Shown here one piece after another: positions 33,666-42,621 of a DNA stretch of 64,000 nucleotides. Under the pieces are notes generated by a model, which worked only from the letters and a program-made list of their open reading frames with translations, was not told where the DNA came from and made no database searches. Position numbers and translations under genes: made by a program. Source of the stretch: CAYRHN01 sp964424115 (lineage in GTDB: Bacteria; Chloroflexota; Anaerolineae; Anaerolineales; Anaerolineaceae); contig CAYRHN010000017.1 in the NCBI GenBank assembly GCA_964424115.1, forward strand, positions 19,347 to 83,346. Direction: 5' to 3'. Within the stretch, counting starts at the first letter, position 1, and each line of letters starts with the position of its first letter.

Positions 33666-36600
33666 TTAATTCGACCAATCAGGCCACCACTCAGAAGTAG
33701 CATTATTTGTAATCCTCGTTTGAGAAGTTCCATCCTTCTTCATTTCGTAGACTTCCGAATTACCATCTCGATCCGAAGTGAAAACAATCCAATTTCCATC
33801 CGGCGACCACGATGGTGAGACATCATTGGATGTATTATTTGTGATTCTTTGTAACCCAGTTCCATCCACGTTAATCAAATAAATCTGAAATTTTCCATTA
33901 ACTTTCATTGAGAAAGCAATCTGCTGTCCATTTGGCGACCAACCCATTGCCCCCCCAAATTCACCAACAAGCAATTGGTTACTTGTATTTGAATTCACAT
34001 CATACAACATCAATGTTGTGCACGTAACGTACGAAGCACAATAGATAATTTTGTCACCCAAAGGAGACCACTCGGAAAAATTGGCGTCGGATACAGAAGT
34101 TGGAAATTTATTGGATCCATTTTGATCCATGATAACCAGGTCCCCACTGGTTCCGCCCAGATTAGCAATAAAAGCGATCTTTTGCCCATTAGGAGAGTAA
34201 GTTGGATTACTATCATCTCCTGAATAACCATTTGTTAAGTTTTCAATTTGAGTACCATCCGCTTTTACTTTGACTATATCCCAAACTGCGCATTCACCTG
34301 TCCCGCAAGATCGATACCCCGTTTTTGCCGACAGAACTATAAATTGGTTGTCGGGAGACCAATGGGGATGAGCTTGCCCACTGTAAGTATAAAAAAGGCG
34401 CATCTGATTATTTCCATTAATATCCATTGTGTAAACGTTAGGATAGGAAACATAGGATATTTTTCCTTGTCCTCCTCCCGAGGGAGTGCTGGTTGGCGCT
34501 GGTGTAAAAGTCGGGGTTATCGTGGGTATCTGATCAGTACTTCCCGAACCTCTCCCAATCAATGGCAAGAATATCGAAAATAAAGGGCGAGCGCCTATTC
34601 TTACACCGTTCACAATCGCGCCGCTGGAATTTCCTGCTCGATCAAACGCTGTCGCATAAAAGCTAGCTAAAGTTCCATCAGACAGCCCACTTCCATTCCA
34701 ATTCAATCCCCACCCATTAGATCCATCTGCATCAGTGCCAATCTCATGCCAATAATTTGCACCATCCTCATATCCAGCAAGGAATTTGACGCTAGTTACG
34801 CCCGAACCAGTATCTGATGCCGCGACAGCAACAGACACAGTCTTGTCCTCATCAACTGATCCAGCAGCAGGCGATGTAAAAGATACAGAAGGAATTGAAT
34901 TATCCAAGTTAACGGCAATCTCCCCGCCCGCATTTGCTTTCGATCTCCCTGATTTATCGTACACATCTATTGCCAGTTTGATTTGCTGTCCGTTCAGCGC
35001 TGACCAATCCCAATTTTCAAATTGATAAGGAGGGGTATTATCGGTTCCCATATCCCGCCATTGACATCCTCCGACACAATGATAGACCTTAAACTTAACA
35101 TAATTGACGCCACTCTTATCATCCCAAGCATCAGCCCAAATTGTTAGTGGGTTTTGATTTATGTAAGCATTATTGGCAGGGGCTGTAATTCTGCCATCCG
35201 GTTCTTCTAATTCCGGTTTGGGATATTCTTCTCCCCAAATATAGAGTTTTAGGTAGGCATTCCCTGTATTTTCGTAATATCTCACTTCAATCGTATGATA
35301 CTTATTATCAAGCCACTTGTCTGTTTGTAAACAACCACCACGATCCCACCATTCATCAATTTTCTTTTCCCCGTCAATTTCCAATACAACGCCGTCATCA
35401 CTACATACACGGAAGAAATACTGACCACCATTAAAATATAGATTGCTGTAAATCTTAAAAGAGAATTGATCCGAGGGAAAACCTGAGTAAGGGGCTCCAG
35501 TGCCCCAATCTTTTTCAAACCCAATAAATGGGTAGGTCACATTGGTAACACCAGCAGGCCAATATTCATCGTGATTGACATAACCAGCCAACGATTTATT
35601 CATCCAGGCTTCTGCGTGCCATTGATTTACAGATGGCAATCCTGCCCCTGAACAATCGTAATTTTTCGAGATATGCGGATTTGCATAATGCTCGCTGTAT
35701 ACCCATTTGTTACTTGAGTTATCCCATACCTCCATTCCAAGTTCAATATCCCCATTGGGAACACCAAAATTGCACATATCCCAATTTACACTGTAGGGTG
35801 AAGAACTATCCATTCCAATATCGTGCCACCCTCCGCTCCATTTAGCGCTGAAGCGCACTTCCCTAACCCCACTACCGCCAGAATTGTCTATGGCGTTTGC
35901 AGAGACATCGACCGTTCTGGATGTAATTGTTGCCCCGTTTGAAGGAGCAGTAAATGAACCCGATGGTGGAGTAGTATCCCCACCCACAGAACCAACTGTG
36001 AATGAGAAAGTTAGCAAGTCGCCGAATTTATTACCAAACGAATCCGTCAATTGCCAATATGTATTATATGTGCCTGGTTGAGTGGGTAATTTCATCGAGA
36101 TAAATATATTTGCTTCACTACCAGGGCTTACCCTTTGAGTCAGTTGATTGTCTCCATATACTTCAACGGTTGTGCCACTTGATTGGACGATTCCATATTC
36201 ATACCCATATTCTGCCACACCATTATTCTTAATTTTCCAACCTTTGGTTACCCACTGCCCTGGACCAAAGGTTAAATTTGATGAATAATTTAAGTGGGAC
36301 AAGAATTGCGCACTATTGACCCCTGATGCAATCGAGTTTTTATCGCCGGAATAATCCTCATCGCTTTCAGTTGGTGATTGAAAATCCTCCTCCTTCAATT
36401 TGGATGAATAGCCTGTTATCTCGATTCCGTAAATAAATCCGCTTTTGATTTCCTCACCAGAATAGGTACGGTTTAATCCCTTTGGAGAGCCATCAGAATA
36501 ATAATATAATTGTTTCCCAAATACATTAGGATCAAATGCTAGAAACCTTGGCCCAAAGCTCCACACTTCCCCTTTTAATATAAGCCAATGCCCATCACGG

Positions 36601-37226
36601 GTTGGTGTGTATCTTCCATGCATCATGCCGTTGCTGGGGCGATCTTGATTATAAATCCAATAAGTATAAGCATCCACGTCACCGATTAATTTGTATGGTT
36701 TAATCTCGCCAACACATTTTCCTGGTTGCGGACAGCTCGCTCCTCCAATAATATTCTGTTGGTAATAATCGTTCGAGGATGCGGAAATATTATTCCAATC
36801 CACTAAAACAATCACAATATTGTGCCGAACAGTGATCGCCCTCTCTAGTTCCAAGAAACTTGTTATTGCAGAATGTTGCACACCATATACATCAAGTGCA
36901 TGTTCAAGTTCGGACGAATAAGTATTTCTATACGCAGGAATACTCGCGGCAGCGCGAACTTCTTCTGGCCTAAGGGATGCATACTGACCAGACTTATATC
37001 TTACAGCCATCACCACGCTTGCTGGACCACAATTATTAGCCTGACTCGTATCCCCATTCCCTTGTTTTTGGTAGATGGATGTAGGAACAGGAATATCATA
37101 ACACCCCCCCGAAGAACTACACAAGAATTCAGTTTGTGCTTGGACTTGAAACGATAAATCCGCTAATAAAAGAATCCCAACAAAGAAGAAAATAACTGCG
37201 AGCAAGATGCCTTGGCTTTGTTTCAT
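33666..37226 (-). CDS. Secreted multidomain protein: C39-like peptidase, Ig-like, PA14 and TolB-type propeller
   Basis: An 1186-residue exported protein with a signal peptide (about 1-30, ending VQAQ) and AAGGAGC before the ATG. Domains in order: a papain-like C39 peptidase domain (NNCGPASVVMAVRYKSG with C66, and DGHWLILKG with the His near 212); an NBR1-type Ig-like domain (FGPGQWVTKGWKIKNNG, about 320-410); Ig-like domains (PPSGSFTAPSNGATI and later copies); a PA14 lectin-like domain (SDQFSFKIYSNLYFNGGQYF, RVCSDDGVVLEIDG, about 565-680); two more Ig-like domains; and a C-terminal series of PD40/TolB-type blades (WSPDNQFIVLSA, YSPNGQKIAFIA, WSPNGQQIAFSM, WSPDGNWIVFTSDRDG). It is probably a surface or secreted binding protein with peptidase activity. 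AT-rich, unlike the host region. Confidence 0.82.
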   Translation of the reverse strand: MKQSQGILLAVIFFFVGILLLADLSFQVQAQTEFLCSSSGGCYDIPVPTSIYQKQGNGDTSQANNCGPASVVMAVRYKSGQYASLRPEEVRAAASIPAYRNTYSSELEHALDVYGVQHSAITSFLELERAITVRHNIVIVLVDWNNISASSNDYYQQNIIGGASCPQPGKCVGEIKPYKLIGDVDAYTYWIYNQDRPSNGMMHGRYTPTRDGHWLILKGEVWSFGPRFLAFDPNVFGKQLYYYSDGSPKGLNRTYSGEEIKSGFIYGIEITGYSSKLKEEDFQSPTESDEDYSGDKNSIASGVNSAQFLSHLNYSSNLTFGPGQWVTKGWKIKNNGVAEYGYEYGIVQSSGTTVEVYGDNQLTQRVSPGSEANIFISMKLPTQPGTYNTYWQLTDSFGNKFGDLLTFSFTVGSVGGDTTPPSGSFTAPSNGATITSRTVDVSANAIDNSGGSGVREVRFSAKWSGGWHDIGMDSSSPYSVNWDMCNFGVPNGDIELGMEVWDNSSNKWVYSEHYANPHISKNYDCSGAGLPSVNQWHAEAWMNKSLAGYVNHDEYWPAGVTNVTYPFIGFEKDWGTGAPYSGFPSDQFSFKIYSNLYFNGGQYFFRVCSDDGVVLEIDGEKKIDEWWDRGGCLQTDKWLDNKYHTIEVRYYENTGNAYLKLYIWGEEYPKPELEEPDGRITAPANNAYINQNPLTIWADAWDDKSGVNYVKFKVYHCVGGCQWRDMGTDNTPPYQFENWDWSALNGQQIKLAIDVYDKSGRSKANAGGEIAVNLDNSIPSVSFTSPAAGSVDEDKTVSVAVAASDTGSGVTSVKFLAGYEDGANYWHEIGTDADGSNGWGLNWNGSGLSDGTLASFYATAFDRAGNSSGAIVNGVRIGARPLFSIFLPLIGRGSGSTDQIPTITPTFTPAPTSTPSGGGQGKISYVSYPNVYTMDINGNNQMRLFYTYSGQAHPHWSPDNQFIVLSAKTGYRSCGTGECAVWDIVKVKADGTQIENLTNGYSGDDSNPTYSPNGQKIAFIANLGGTSGDLVIMDQNGSNKFPTSVSDANFSEWSPLGDKIIYCASYVTCTTLMLYDVNSNTSNQLLVGEFGGAMGWSPNGQQIAFSMKVNGKFQIYLINVDGTGLQRITNNTSNDVSPSWSPDGNWIVFTSDRDGNSEVYEMKKDGTSQTRITNNATSEWWPDWSN

Positions 37227-38285
37227 TATTACGAGCTCCTTATTGCTTCATTATGACCTAGGGTATTACCTCTTTGATATTGTTGCGTGATTCCTCATTG
37301 CAATTTCGCCCAATGGTTTTCAACTGCGTGCATATGGACATCACAAACCGGGTATTGATAACCATACAGGTGCCAAAATTTTCGCTATGATCAATCTTTC
37401 TTCATATCATGGTTGGGTTTCAATGTTGTTTTTCTACACAAGGGATTGTGTACTTGTACACTTCCCCCTGGTTGATTAAATTATAGCAGGTCTTTCTGAG
37501 CATGTCTATCCATCAAGCTACTATGAATTTATTTCCTAAATATTCATCTTAGTTGCAATTATTAATAAACTCACCCCTTCTGGGCTCCACCTAAAAATCA
37601 TCGAAATACCCCTCTTTTTTCTATTCCCCCCTAAAAAATGGTGGTAAAACGGATCTCCTATACAGAGTACTTCTCCTTAGTTACACAAAATAAATTCGGT
37701 TTTTCCAAGTTTTTTGGATTCTCCATATATGTATCAAATCTTAAAAAATTCTCACGGTTTGTGGCACGCTTTTTCAAGATGAGAATTTTTCTCTTAATTA
37801 ATTCGTGTATCAGTCGTTTTTAACCCCGAATAAGGGGGAAACGGGCAAAAACGGCGTTAAAACAAGGATTTTTTCTCAAGATAACGGATCAAAATCCCAA
37901 AATTCTCATTTTGGATTGGCATTCCTAGCTCCGCGTGATGGGAAATCCAATGTAACTACGGACACTTTTTCGCCTAGACCAGTGCTTTGTGGACAGATTT
38001 ATCCCATTTGGATGCTGGAATGATACTGTAACTGTGGAAAAAGGATACGAATCCATTGTAACTATGTAAAAGTTCCTTAAAGAATGTCCAAAATGCGTGG
38101 ATTCGCAAAAAGATGCCCCAATTTCGCGTCAAATTGTGTTCAAAATTTCGCTTGTCAGGCCAATCAGGCTGTTGTAGACTTATCATACTAAGTCGCGAGA
38201 TGCCCCCCTCATCCCGCGGCTTGGTGTTTAATTACACCCATATCGTGTGATCCACCACAATATAGTAACAATTATCTTAACTTCA
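37227..38285. other. 1.06-kb AT-rich non-coding stretch with repeats
   Basis: No frame here looks like a gene. It contains three copies of TGTAACT (37,951, 38,027, 38,057), AATTCTCA in both orientations (about 37,747, 37,782 and 37,899), the pair TGTGTACTTGTACAC near 37,447, and the segment CGGACACTTTTTCGCC (37,959). The last, with TGTAACT-type repeats, resembles the ends of IS21-type insertion sequences. It may be the scar of a lost mobile element or a transposon end. Confidence 0.5.
37951..38072 (+). repeat. Three direct TGTAACT repeats
   Basis: TGTAACTACGGACAC (37,951), TGTAACTGTGGAAAA (38,027) and TGTAACTATGTAAAAG (38,057) are in the same orientation, 76 and 30 bases apart. Multiple direct sites starting in TGT are how Mu/Tn7/IS21-type transposases mark element ends. 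I did not find the same unit near tnsA. Confidence 0.4.
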
Positions 38286-39878
38286 CTATTGGCTATAATA
38301 ACGCAAGTGTAATCCACAATAACCTATCTCAATCTTTTCCTTTCCTTCATTGGGCTCAAAATAAATCTGAACACAATTTGTTCTATCCCCACCACCTAGC
38401 GTTAGATGTCTTAGCATTTGTTTTCTTTCGCCTTTATGAGAGAATCTCCTCTCGTTTCCATACAAGTTGATGGTCATCTCACTTTCAGTTGGTGCATATT
38501 TAAATCCCTTCGACGCAAAAAATTGCTCCCACGCTCCAATAGACTCGCCTGTTTTTAATGATTTAAAATATTTTTCTCCAAGTTCGTATATGGCTTTTAT
38601 TGCTTCAAAGATTTCCTTTGGACGAGCAAAGCCGGATCTCGCCGCAGACTCTCGCGCACTCTCCCAGATTATTAGATACTCTCCAAATAACTCATTAGCT
38701 TTGTTTATAGCATCCAAAACAGATGCAAATTCAGAAACAACTTCTCTAATTTCTTCTGATTGAACCGGCTCCATTTCTCCGTGATAAGCGCTCAGAAGCA
38801 GATAATTCTCTCTATGATTTGCGATTTCACTTTCAAGTTCTTGAATTCTCGCCGTTTTTGCTCTCAATTCAATTTGAAGCTGTTCATTTTCATCCAAGGC
38901 CTTCTCAAATTCTGGAAAGAATTCATCAATCGTAATTCTTTTTTCTTGGAGTTCTTGTCGAATACGTGCCACTTCCTCAAAACGTTTATTTTGTAAGTGT
39001 TGAAGTACCTTCTTGGTTAGTTTGCCTTCAGCGTATCTTAGAGCAGCAATGCTTGCAAGCAATCTAAACAAATGTGTTTCAATGTATAAACCTTCGTTTT
39101 GGTAACTCAGCATCTTATCTTGTAAGAATAATTGATGGAAGAATGGATTTGCTGTTTTTGTAAATCCCGACCAATAAATTCTAATTGCTCCGTTATAACA
39201 AGATAATTGCTTTCCTAGAATCCCTGTCAATTCAAAACCAGCATCCTTATCAATCACAACTACTCTTGCAAATCCCAATAACTTCTTCTGCAACGCTACT
39301 GGATCCACAAATGTGAGGTTTGTCCAGGCGTCTCGAGATAGGAGAATAACTGGAAGGACTCTATTTGCATTCTCCAACACTTCGCTTACAAACAGACCAA
39401 CTTCGCCCGCATAAATTTCTTGATATGAAACAGGTATCTTTTCGGTAGAAATTTTACTGCAATACCGAGTTAGTATTTCTTCAATTATTCTGGGTTTTCC
39501 AACGTTATAACCAATGATCGGTTTAACAACGAATTGAGCAGATTCAATTCTTATTACAATCGATGCTTCAATTTTCTCGTTGTCTGCGCTAAACGAACAA
39601 GTAGTTTTCCAATATAAAGATTGATCTTGATCATCTGGATGTGTCCACTCAAAGAAAACATACAGAAAATCATCCGATTCCTGTTTAGATATAACAATCA
39701 TGTGCTGAGATAGGGGCGAGAATGATTTGTCTTGAAAACCCAAAACAAGATCGGTGTTCCAAGTCAATCTATATTTTTTCTGCACCCAATCGGTTATTAA
39801 ATTTTGGATTTCGCCTAAACATATTCTCGTATTGACTGAGGGATATATATCAAATTGGAGAGCATATACAGTTTTCAT
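38286..39878 (-). CDS. Orphan protein with central coiled coil
   Basis: About 530 residues. The preferred ATG (39878) has AGGTGG three bases before. No family is recognised with confidence. The N-terminal part (1-290) is mixed alpha/beta and includes KLLGFARVVVIDKDAGFELTG and AIRIYWSGFTKTANPF. Residues about 300-375 form a charged coiled coil (LQNKRFEEVARIRQELQEKR, LDENEQLQIELRAKTARIQE, LESEIANHREN). The last 100 residues are beta-rich and end in GDRTNCVQIYFEPNEGKEKI and IGYCGLHLRYYSQ, reminiscent of RelE-like small domains, though this is weak. It is a single AT-rich gene next to a defence-type cassette. A defence role is only a guess from the neighbourhood. Confidence 0.6.
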   Translation of the reverse strand: MKTVYALQFDIYPSVNTRICLGEIQNLITDWVQKKYRLTWNTDLVLGFQDKSFSPLSQHMIVISKQESDDFLYVFFEWTHPDDQDQSLYWKTTCSFSADNEKIEASIVIRIESAQFVVKPIIGYNVGKPRIIEEILTRYCSKISTEKIPVSYQEIYAGEVGLFVSEVLENANRVLPVILLSRDAWTNLTFVDPVALQKKLLGFARVVVIDKDAGFELTGILGKQLSCYNGAIRIYWSGFTKTANPFFHQLFLQDKMLSYQNEGLYIETHLFRLLASIAALRYAEGKLTKKVLQHLQNKRFEEVARIRQELQEKRITIDEFFPEFEKALDENEQLQIELRAKTARIQELESEIANHRENYLLLSAYHGEMEPVQSEEIREVVSEFASVLDAINKANELFGEYLIIWESARESAARSGFARPKEIFEAIKAIYELGEKYFKSLKTGESIGAWEQFFASKGFKYAPTESEMTINLYGNERRFSHKGERKQMLRHLTLGGGDRTNCVQIYFEPNEGKEKIEIGYCGLHLRYYSQ

Positions 39879-39994
39879 TTTCCACCTTGAGCACATAATT
39901 TAATCGGACTGTTAGAGCCATAATTTGTTGCGGGTATTAAGAGATATTACCACTCCAGCTATTTTCAAACTCATGAAGGAATTAATTCTAGTGT

Positions 39995-40040
39995 ACAGGA
40001 ATTATTTCTATCTGTCAAAAAATTGAGACGGAATTCCTGT
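39995..40040. repeat. Inverted repeat between the methyltransferase and the coiled-coil gene
   Basis: ACAGGAATT (39,995-40,003) and AATTCCTGT (40,032-40,040), with a 28-base loop. Further GGAATTA/AATTCC units lie at 39,978 and 40,049. It may be an operator or a remnant element end. Confidence 0.35.
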
Positions 40041-40132
40041 ATTTTGATAAATTCCGGTTATAAAACAATCCCAATTAAAAATTTTTGAGATCAGATGAGA
40101 AAACCATGTATTACTTGATTTAATCAAATTCA

Positions 40133-41275
40133 TCATTTCCTTGGTTTCAGCAACAAAACCAATTCAACCGACTTGTTTCTAGCGTTTCGAATTTCATTGT
40201 TCCCACCCAATGTGCTAAACTGACCTTCAATCGTATTTCTATCTTCCACAAAAAACCATTCGGAAGCGATCGTTTTTATGTAATCCCCCGACAATCCATT
40301 GCTCGAATTACCAGATGGAAATGTAAAAATGATGGTTGAACCTTGCCCTGCAATATTCTTAAGGAGTGATTCAAGAGCGGTCTTAGCTTGACCTACATTA
40401 CTGAATTCTGATTGTGGCCTGTCCTCTAAGGGTGGATATCTTCCAACTCCAAAAACCGAGATCGATTTGTGGCATTGTGCCATTGTTTCAAGTACATGGT
40501 AAAAGCGGCTGTATTGAACAGAAGAATAAGGAGGATCGATAAAAACCAAGTCTTTTGAGGTCAATTGAGGAGTCACATTTTCCGCATTATCTGTTATTAC
40601 CGAGCCCTTTACTTTAGCGAATTTTTGACACAAGAATTTCAAATTTGTTTTACAATGTTCCAAAGGGTCTTGTTGCCAAGACTCAAGTATGAATTTTCCA
40701 GCTCTTTCAGTCGGTTGAAAAGGCTGAGCTGTATGTCCCGGTGATGCTACACATTCACTTGCTGCGGAGATACATGCTGCAAGGCATACAACCTTCTCTT
40801 CATACACATTCGGAAGATTATCCAATAAATAGTCGAATGTTAGCGCCTGTGTTGGGCTAAAGTAATGCCCTCCATATGCATTCCAAATTGGTCCAATATC
40901 CGATTTGTTCGCACATAGTTCTCTCGCTTCCTGAACATAAGAACCCACGTTTAAATTTTGGTTTGAGAGATGTCTAGCTTTCCTCCACAAGTAAGACCTG
41001 TTCCGCTCTTTTTGAGCCTTTTCCACCCAATTAATCGCAATTTTCTTCGCGTCAAGCAACTTCGTGCGCGATATAACGGCTTCCACAAGAATGGTTGAAT
41101 ATCTTTGTAAATCAACTGCAATTACAGGTCTTTCAATCCTTTCGGCGACAAACCACGAGACAAAACCACCCCCTGCAAAAAGATCTACAAATCTATCAAA
41201 CAAAATAGATTGTTCTAATAGTAAATCCCCCAATCCATTCTTAAGCATGGATCGCTTGGAACCCATATATTTCAT
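40133..41275 (-). CDS. D12-class N6-adenine DNA methyltransferase
   Basis: About 380 residues. The N-terminus MKYMGSKRSMLKNGL and the SAM motif FVDLFAGGGFVSWFVAE are the Dam/D12 class pattern; the catalytic motif is DLVFIDPPYSSVQYSRFYH. It methylates adenine N6, with an unknown recognition sequence. I place the start at the ATG overlapping the upstream stop (ATGA, 41,275-41,272); an ATG five codons earlier is inside the previous gene. It is the third gene of a coupled cassette with a DGQHR protein and an unknown protein, and no restriction endonuclease is next to it. It may be the modification part of an unrecognised system. Confidence 0.85.
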   Translation of the reverse strand: MKYMGSKRSMLKNGLGDLLLEQSILFDRFVDLFAGGGFVSWFVAERIERPVIAVDLQRYSTILVEAVISRTKLLDAKKIAINWVEKAQKERNRSYLWRKARHLSNQNLNVGSYVQEARELCANKSDIGPIWNAYGGHYFSPTQALTFDYLLDNLPNVYEEKVVCLAACISAASECVASPGHTAQPFQPTERAGKFILESWQQDPLEHCKTNLKFLCQKFAKVKGSVITDNAENVTPQLTSKDLVFIDPPYSSVQYSRFYHVLETMAQCHKSISVFGVGRYPPLEDRPQSEFSNVGQAKTALESLLKNIAGQGSTIIFTFPSGNSSNGLSGDYIKTIASEWFFVEDRNTIEGQFSTLGGNNEIRNARNKSVELVLLLKPRK

Positions 41276-42618
41276 GGGATCAATCCCCATAAACCGATTC
41301 TCTCACAACCTTCAAGAATTCTGAGTGAAGTATTTTGGGTTTTAATTAGCCCAGAATAACTTGGTCGGCTCACTCTAGACATCCACGCATCCATCTTATT
41401 TATTGCATTATCAACTTCATCCCATAGAGATACTATGTCGCCAGAATTTGTGCCAGGCTTATTTCTTTCATTCCAGAGCCCTTTTTCAATTCCCAGATTG
41501 TTCCACCAAAATTGAAGATCTGATGATGAATATGAGGAATTGTTGATCAACTGAAAACAAACACCTGTAGCTATTCTCAATAGTAATGTTGCTCTTGAAA
41601 TGACTTCTAAATGATGCTGGGGATCAGTAAACGATCTTCTTTTTTCAGCTTCAGTTAGTATAAATGGATCCGGATAATTATTGTTTACAAAGAAATCTTG
41701 CCAACTATTTTTCATCAAATTAGTGAAGGAAAATTTGTTTAGCATCCTTGAAATACGATCATCATACGAAAGTTGTACGCCATTAACATCTACCAATGGG
41801 ATATCTAGATTAATCTTCTTTAAACTTTTCCTTATCAAGTATCGATCTAGTTGATTAAATCTGGTTGCGTGAAAAGGATTTAACGTACTCCAAAAATTGG
41901 AAATAAAACGACCACTATCTAACGCGGTAACATTAGCTAGCTGAGTAATGTGGGAAGGTCTGTAACTAACAATATTCCTGGCATCTCTATCGGTGATAAG
42001 TATATTCAAGTCTAAACCACAAGTTGATAACCAGTAAGAGGCCAAGGATGATAAAATCCCGCTTGCTGAATATTCTGTTAACCAATCTTTTAATGGATAA
42101 TGGTCGATTTTAATAATTTCACCGATAATATTTGCAGCTTGCGGAGTAGCAGCCCAATTTTCCAAAGCTAACCATGTAAATGGATGTGTACTAACACCTT
42201 GTAATTCTTGCGCATGCTGATTTTGATCTATTACAACATGAGAATTATTAAAAACGCCTATCCCCCCCGAAGCAAGCAATGACATAGCTGCTCTTAATTC
42301 AGCATAATATGCTAAGTGCCGAGCTGTATTTGGATCACCTCGCATGATGCAATGCAATGCTCTCCCCAAGAAGCTCCATCCATCCATACAATGGGTGGGT
42401 ATGGATGCTGCAATATAATTACAAAGGTCTAAATCAATAATACAGCTATTTTTAAAATGGTCTTCAATCGTTTTGGTTGTGTTTACTAAATAAGCATTAG
42501 TATGCAACCATTCTCCATAAGAAAAATTGGAGTATAAAGATTGAAAAATATTAGCAATGGCCGAACTCGAAGCCATTGATAATTTGTTTTTCTGTTGGAG
42601 GGTTAATGTCGGCGGCAT
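41272..42618 (-). CDS. Unknown protein of the DGQHR-methyltransferase cassette
   Basis: A 448-residue protein of no family that I can name. It is largely helical and lacks signal or membrane segments. A notable segment is ARHLAYYAELRAAMSLLASG (about residues 99-118), and other conserved-looking parts are HPFTWLALENWA and ATLLLRIATGVCFQLI. There is no clear Walker, PD-(D/E)xK or HKD motif, so it is not an obvious nuclease or ATPase. It starts three bases after the DGQHR stop and overlaps the methyltransferase start, so the three must be made together. It is the best candidate for the unassigned activity of the cassette. Confidence 0.65.
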   Translation of the reverse strand: MPPTLTLQQKNKLSMASSSAIANIFQSLYSNFSYGEWLHTNAYLVNTTKTIEDHFKNSCIIDLDLCNYIAASIPTHCMDGWSFLGRALHCIMRGDPNTARHLAYYAELRAAMSLLASGGIGVFNNSHVVIDQNQHAQELQGVSTHPFTWLALENWAATPQAANIIGEIIKIDHYPLKDWLTEYSASGILSSLASYWLSTCGLDLNILITDRDARNIVSYRPSHITQLANVTALDSGRFISNFWSTLNPFHATRFNQLDRYLIRKSLKKINLDIPLVDVNGVQLSYDDRISRMLNKFSFTNLMKNSWQDFFVNNNYPDPFILTEAEKRRSFTDPQHHLEVISRATLLLRIATGVCFQLINNSSYSSSDLQFWWNNLGIEKGLWNERNKPGTNSGDIVSLWDEVDNAINKMDAWMSRVSRPSYSGLIKTQNTSLRILEGCERIGLWGLIP

Positions 42619-42621
42619 AAT

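Noticed and set aside
37951..38072. Confirmed left end of the Tn7-like element
   Set aside because: The TGTAACT units are suggestive, but no matching units were found in the 161 bases next to tnsA, so the assignment is not made.
37638..38186. Small frames in the AT-rich gap (60-72 codons)
   Set aside because: No ribosome sites, no family resemblance, and mixed strands; random frames expected in AT-rich non-coding DNA.
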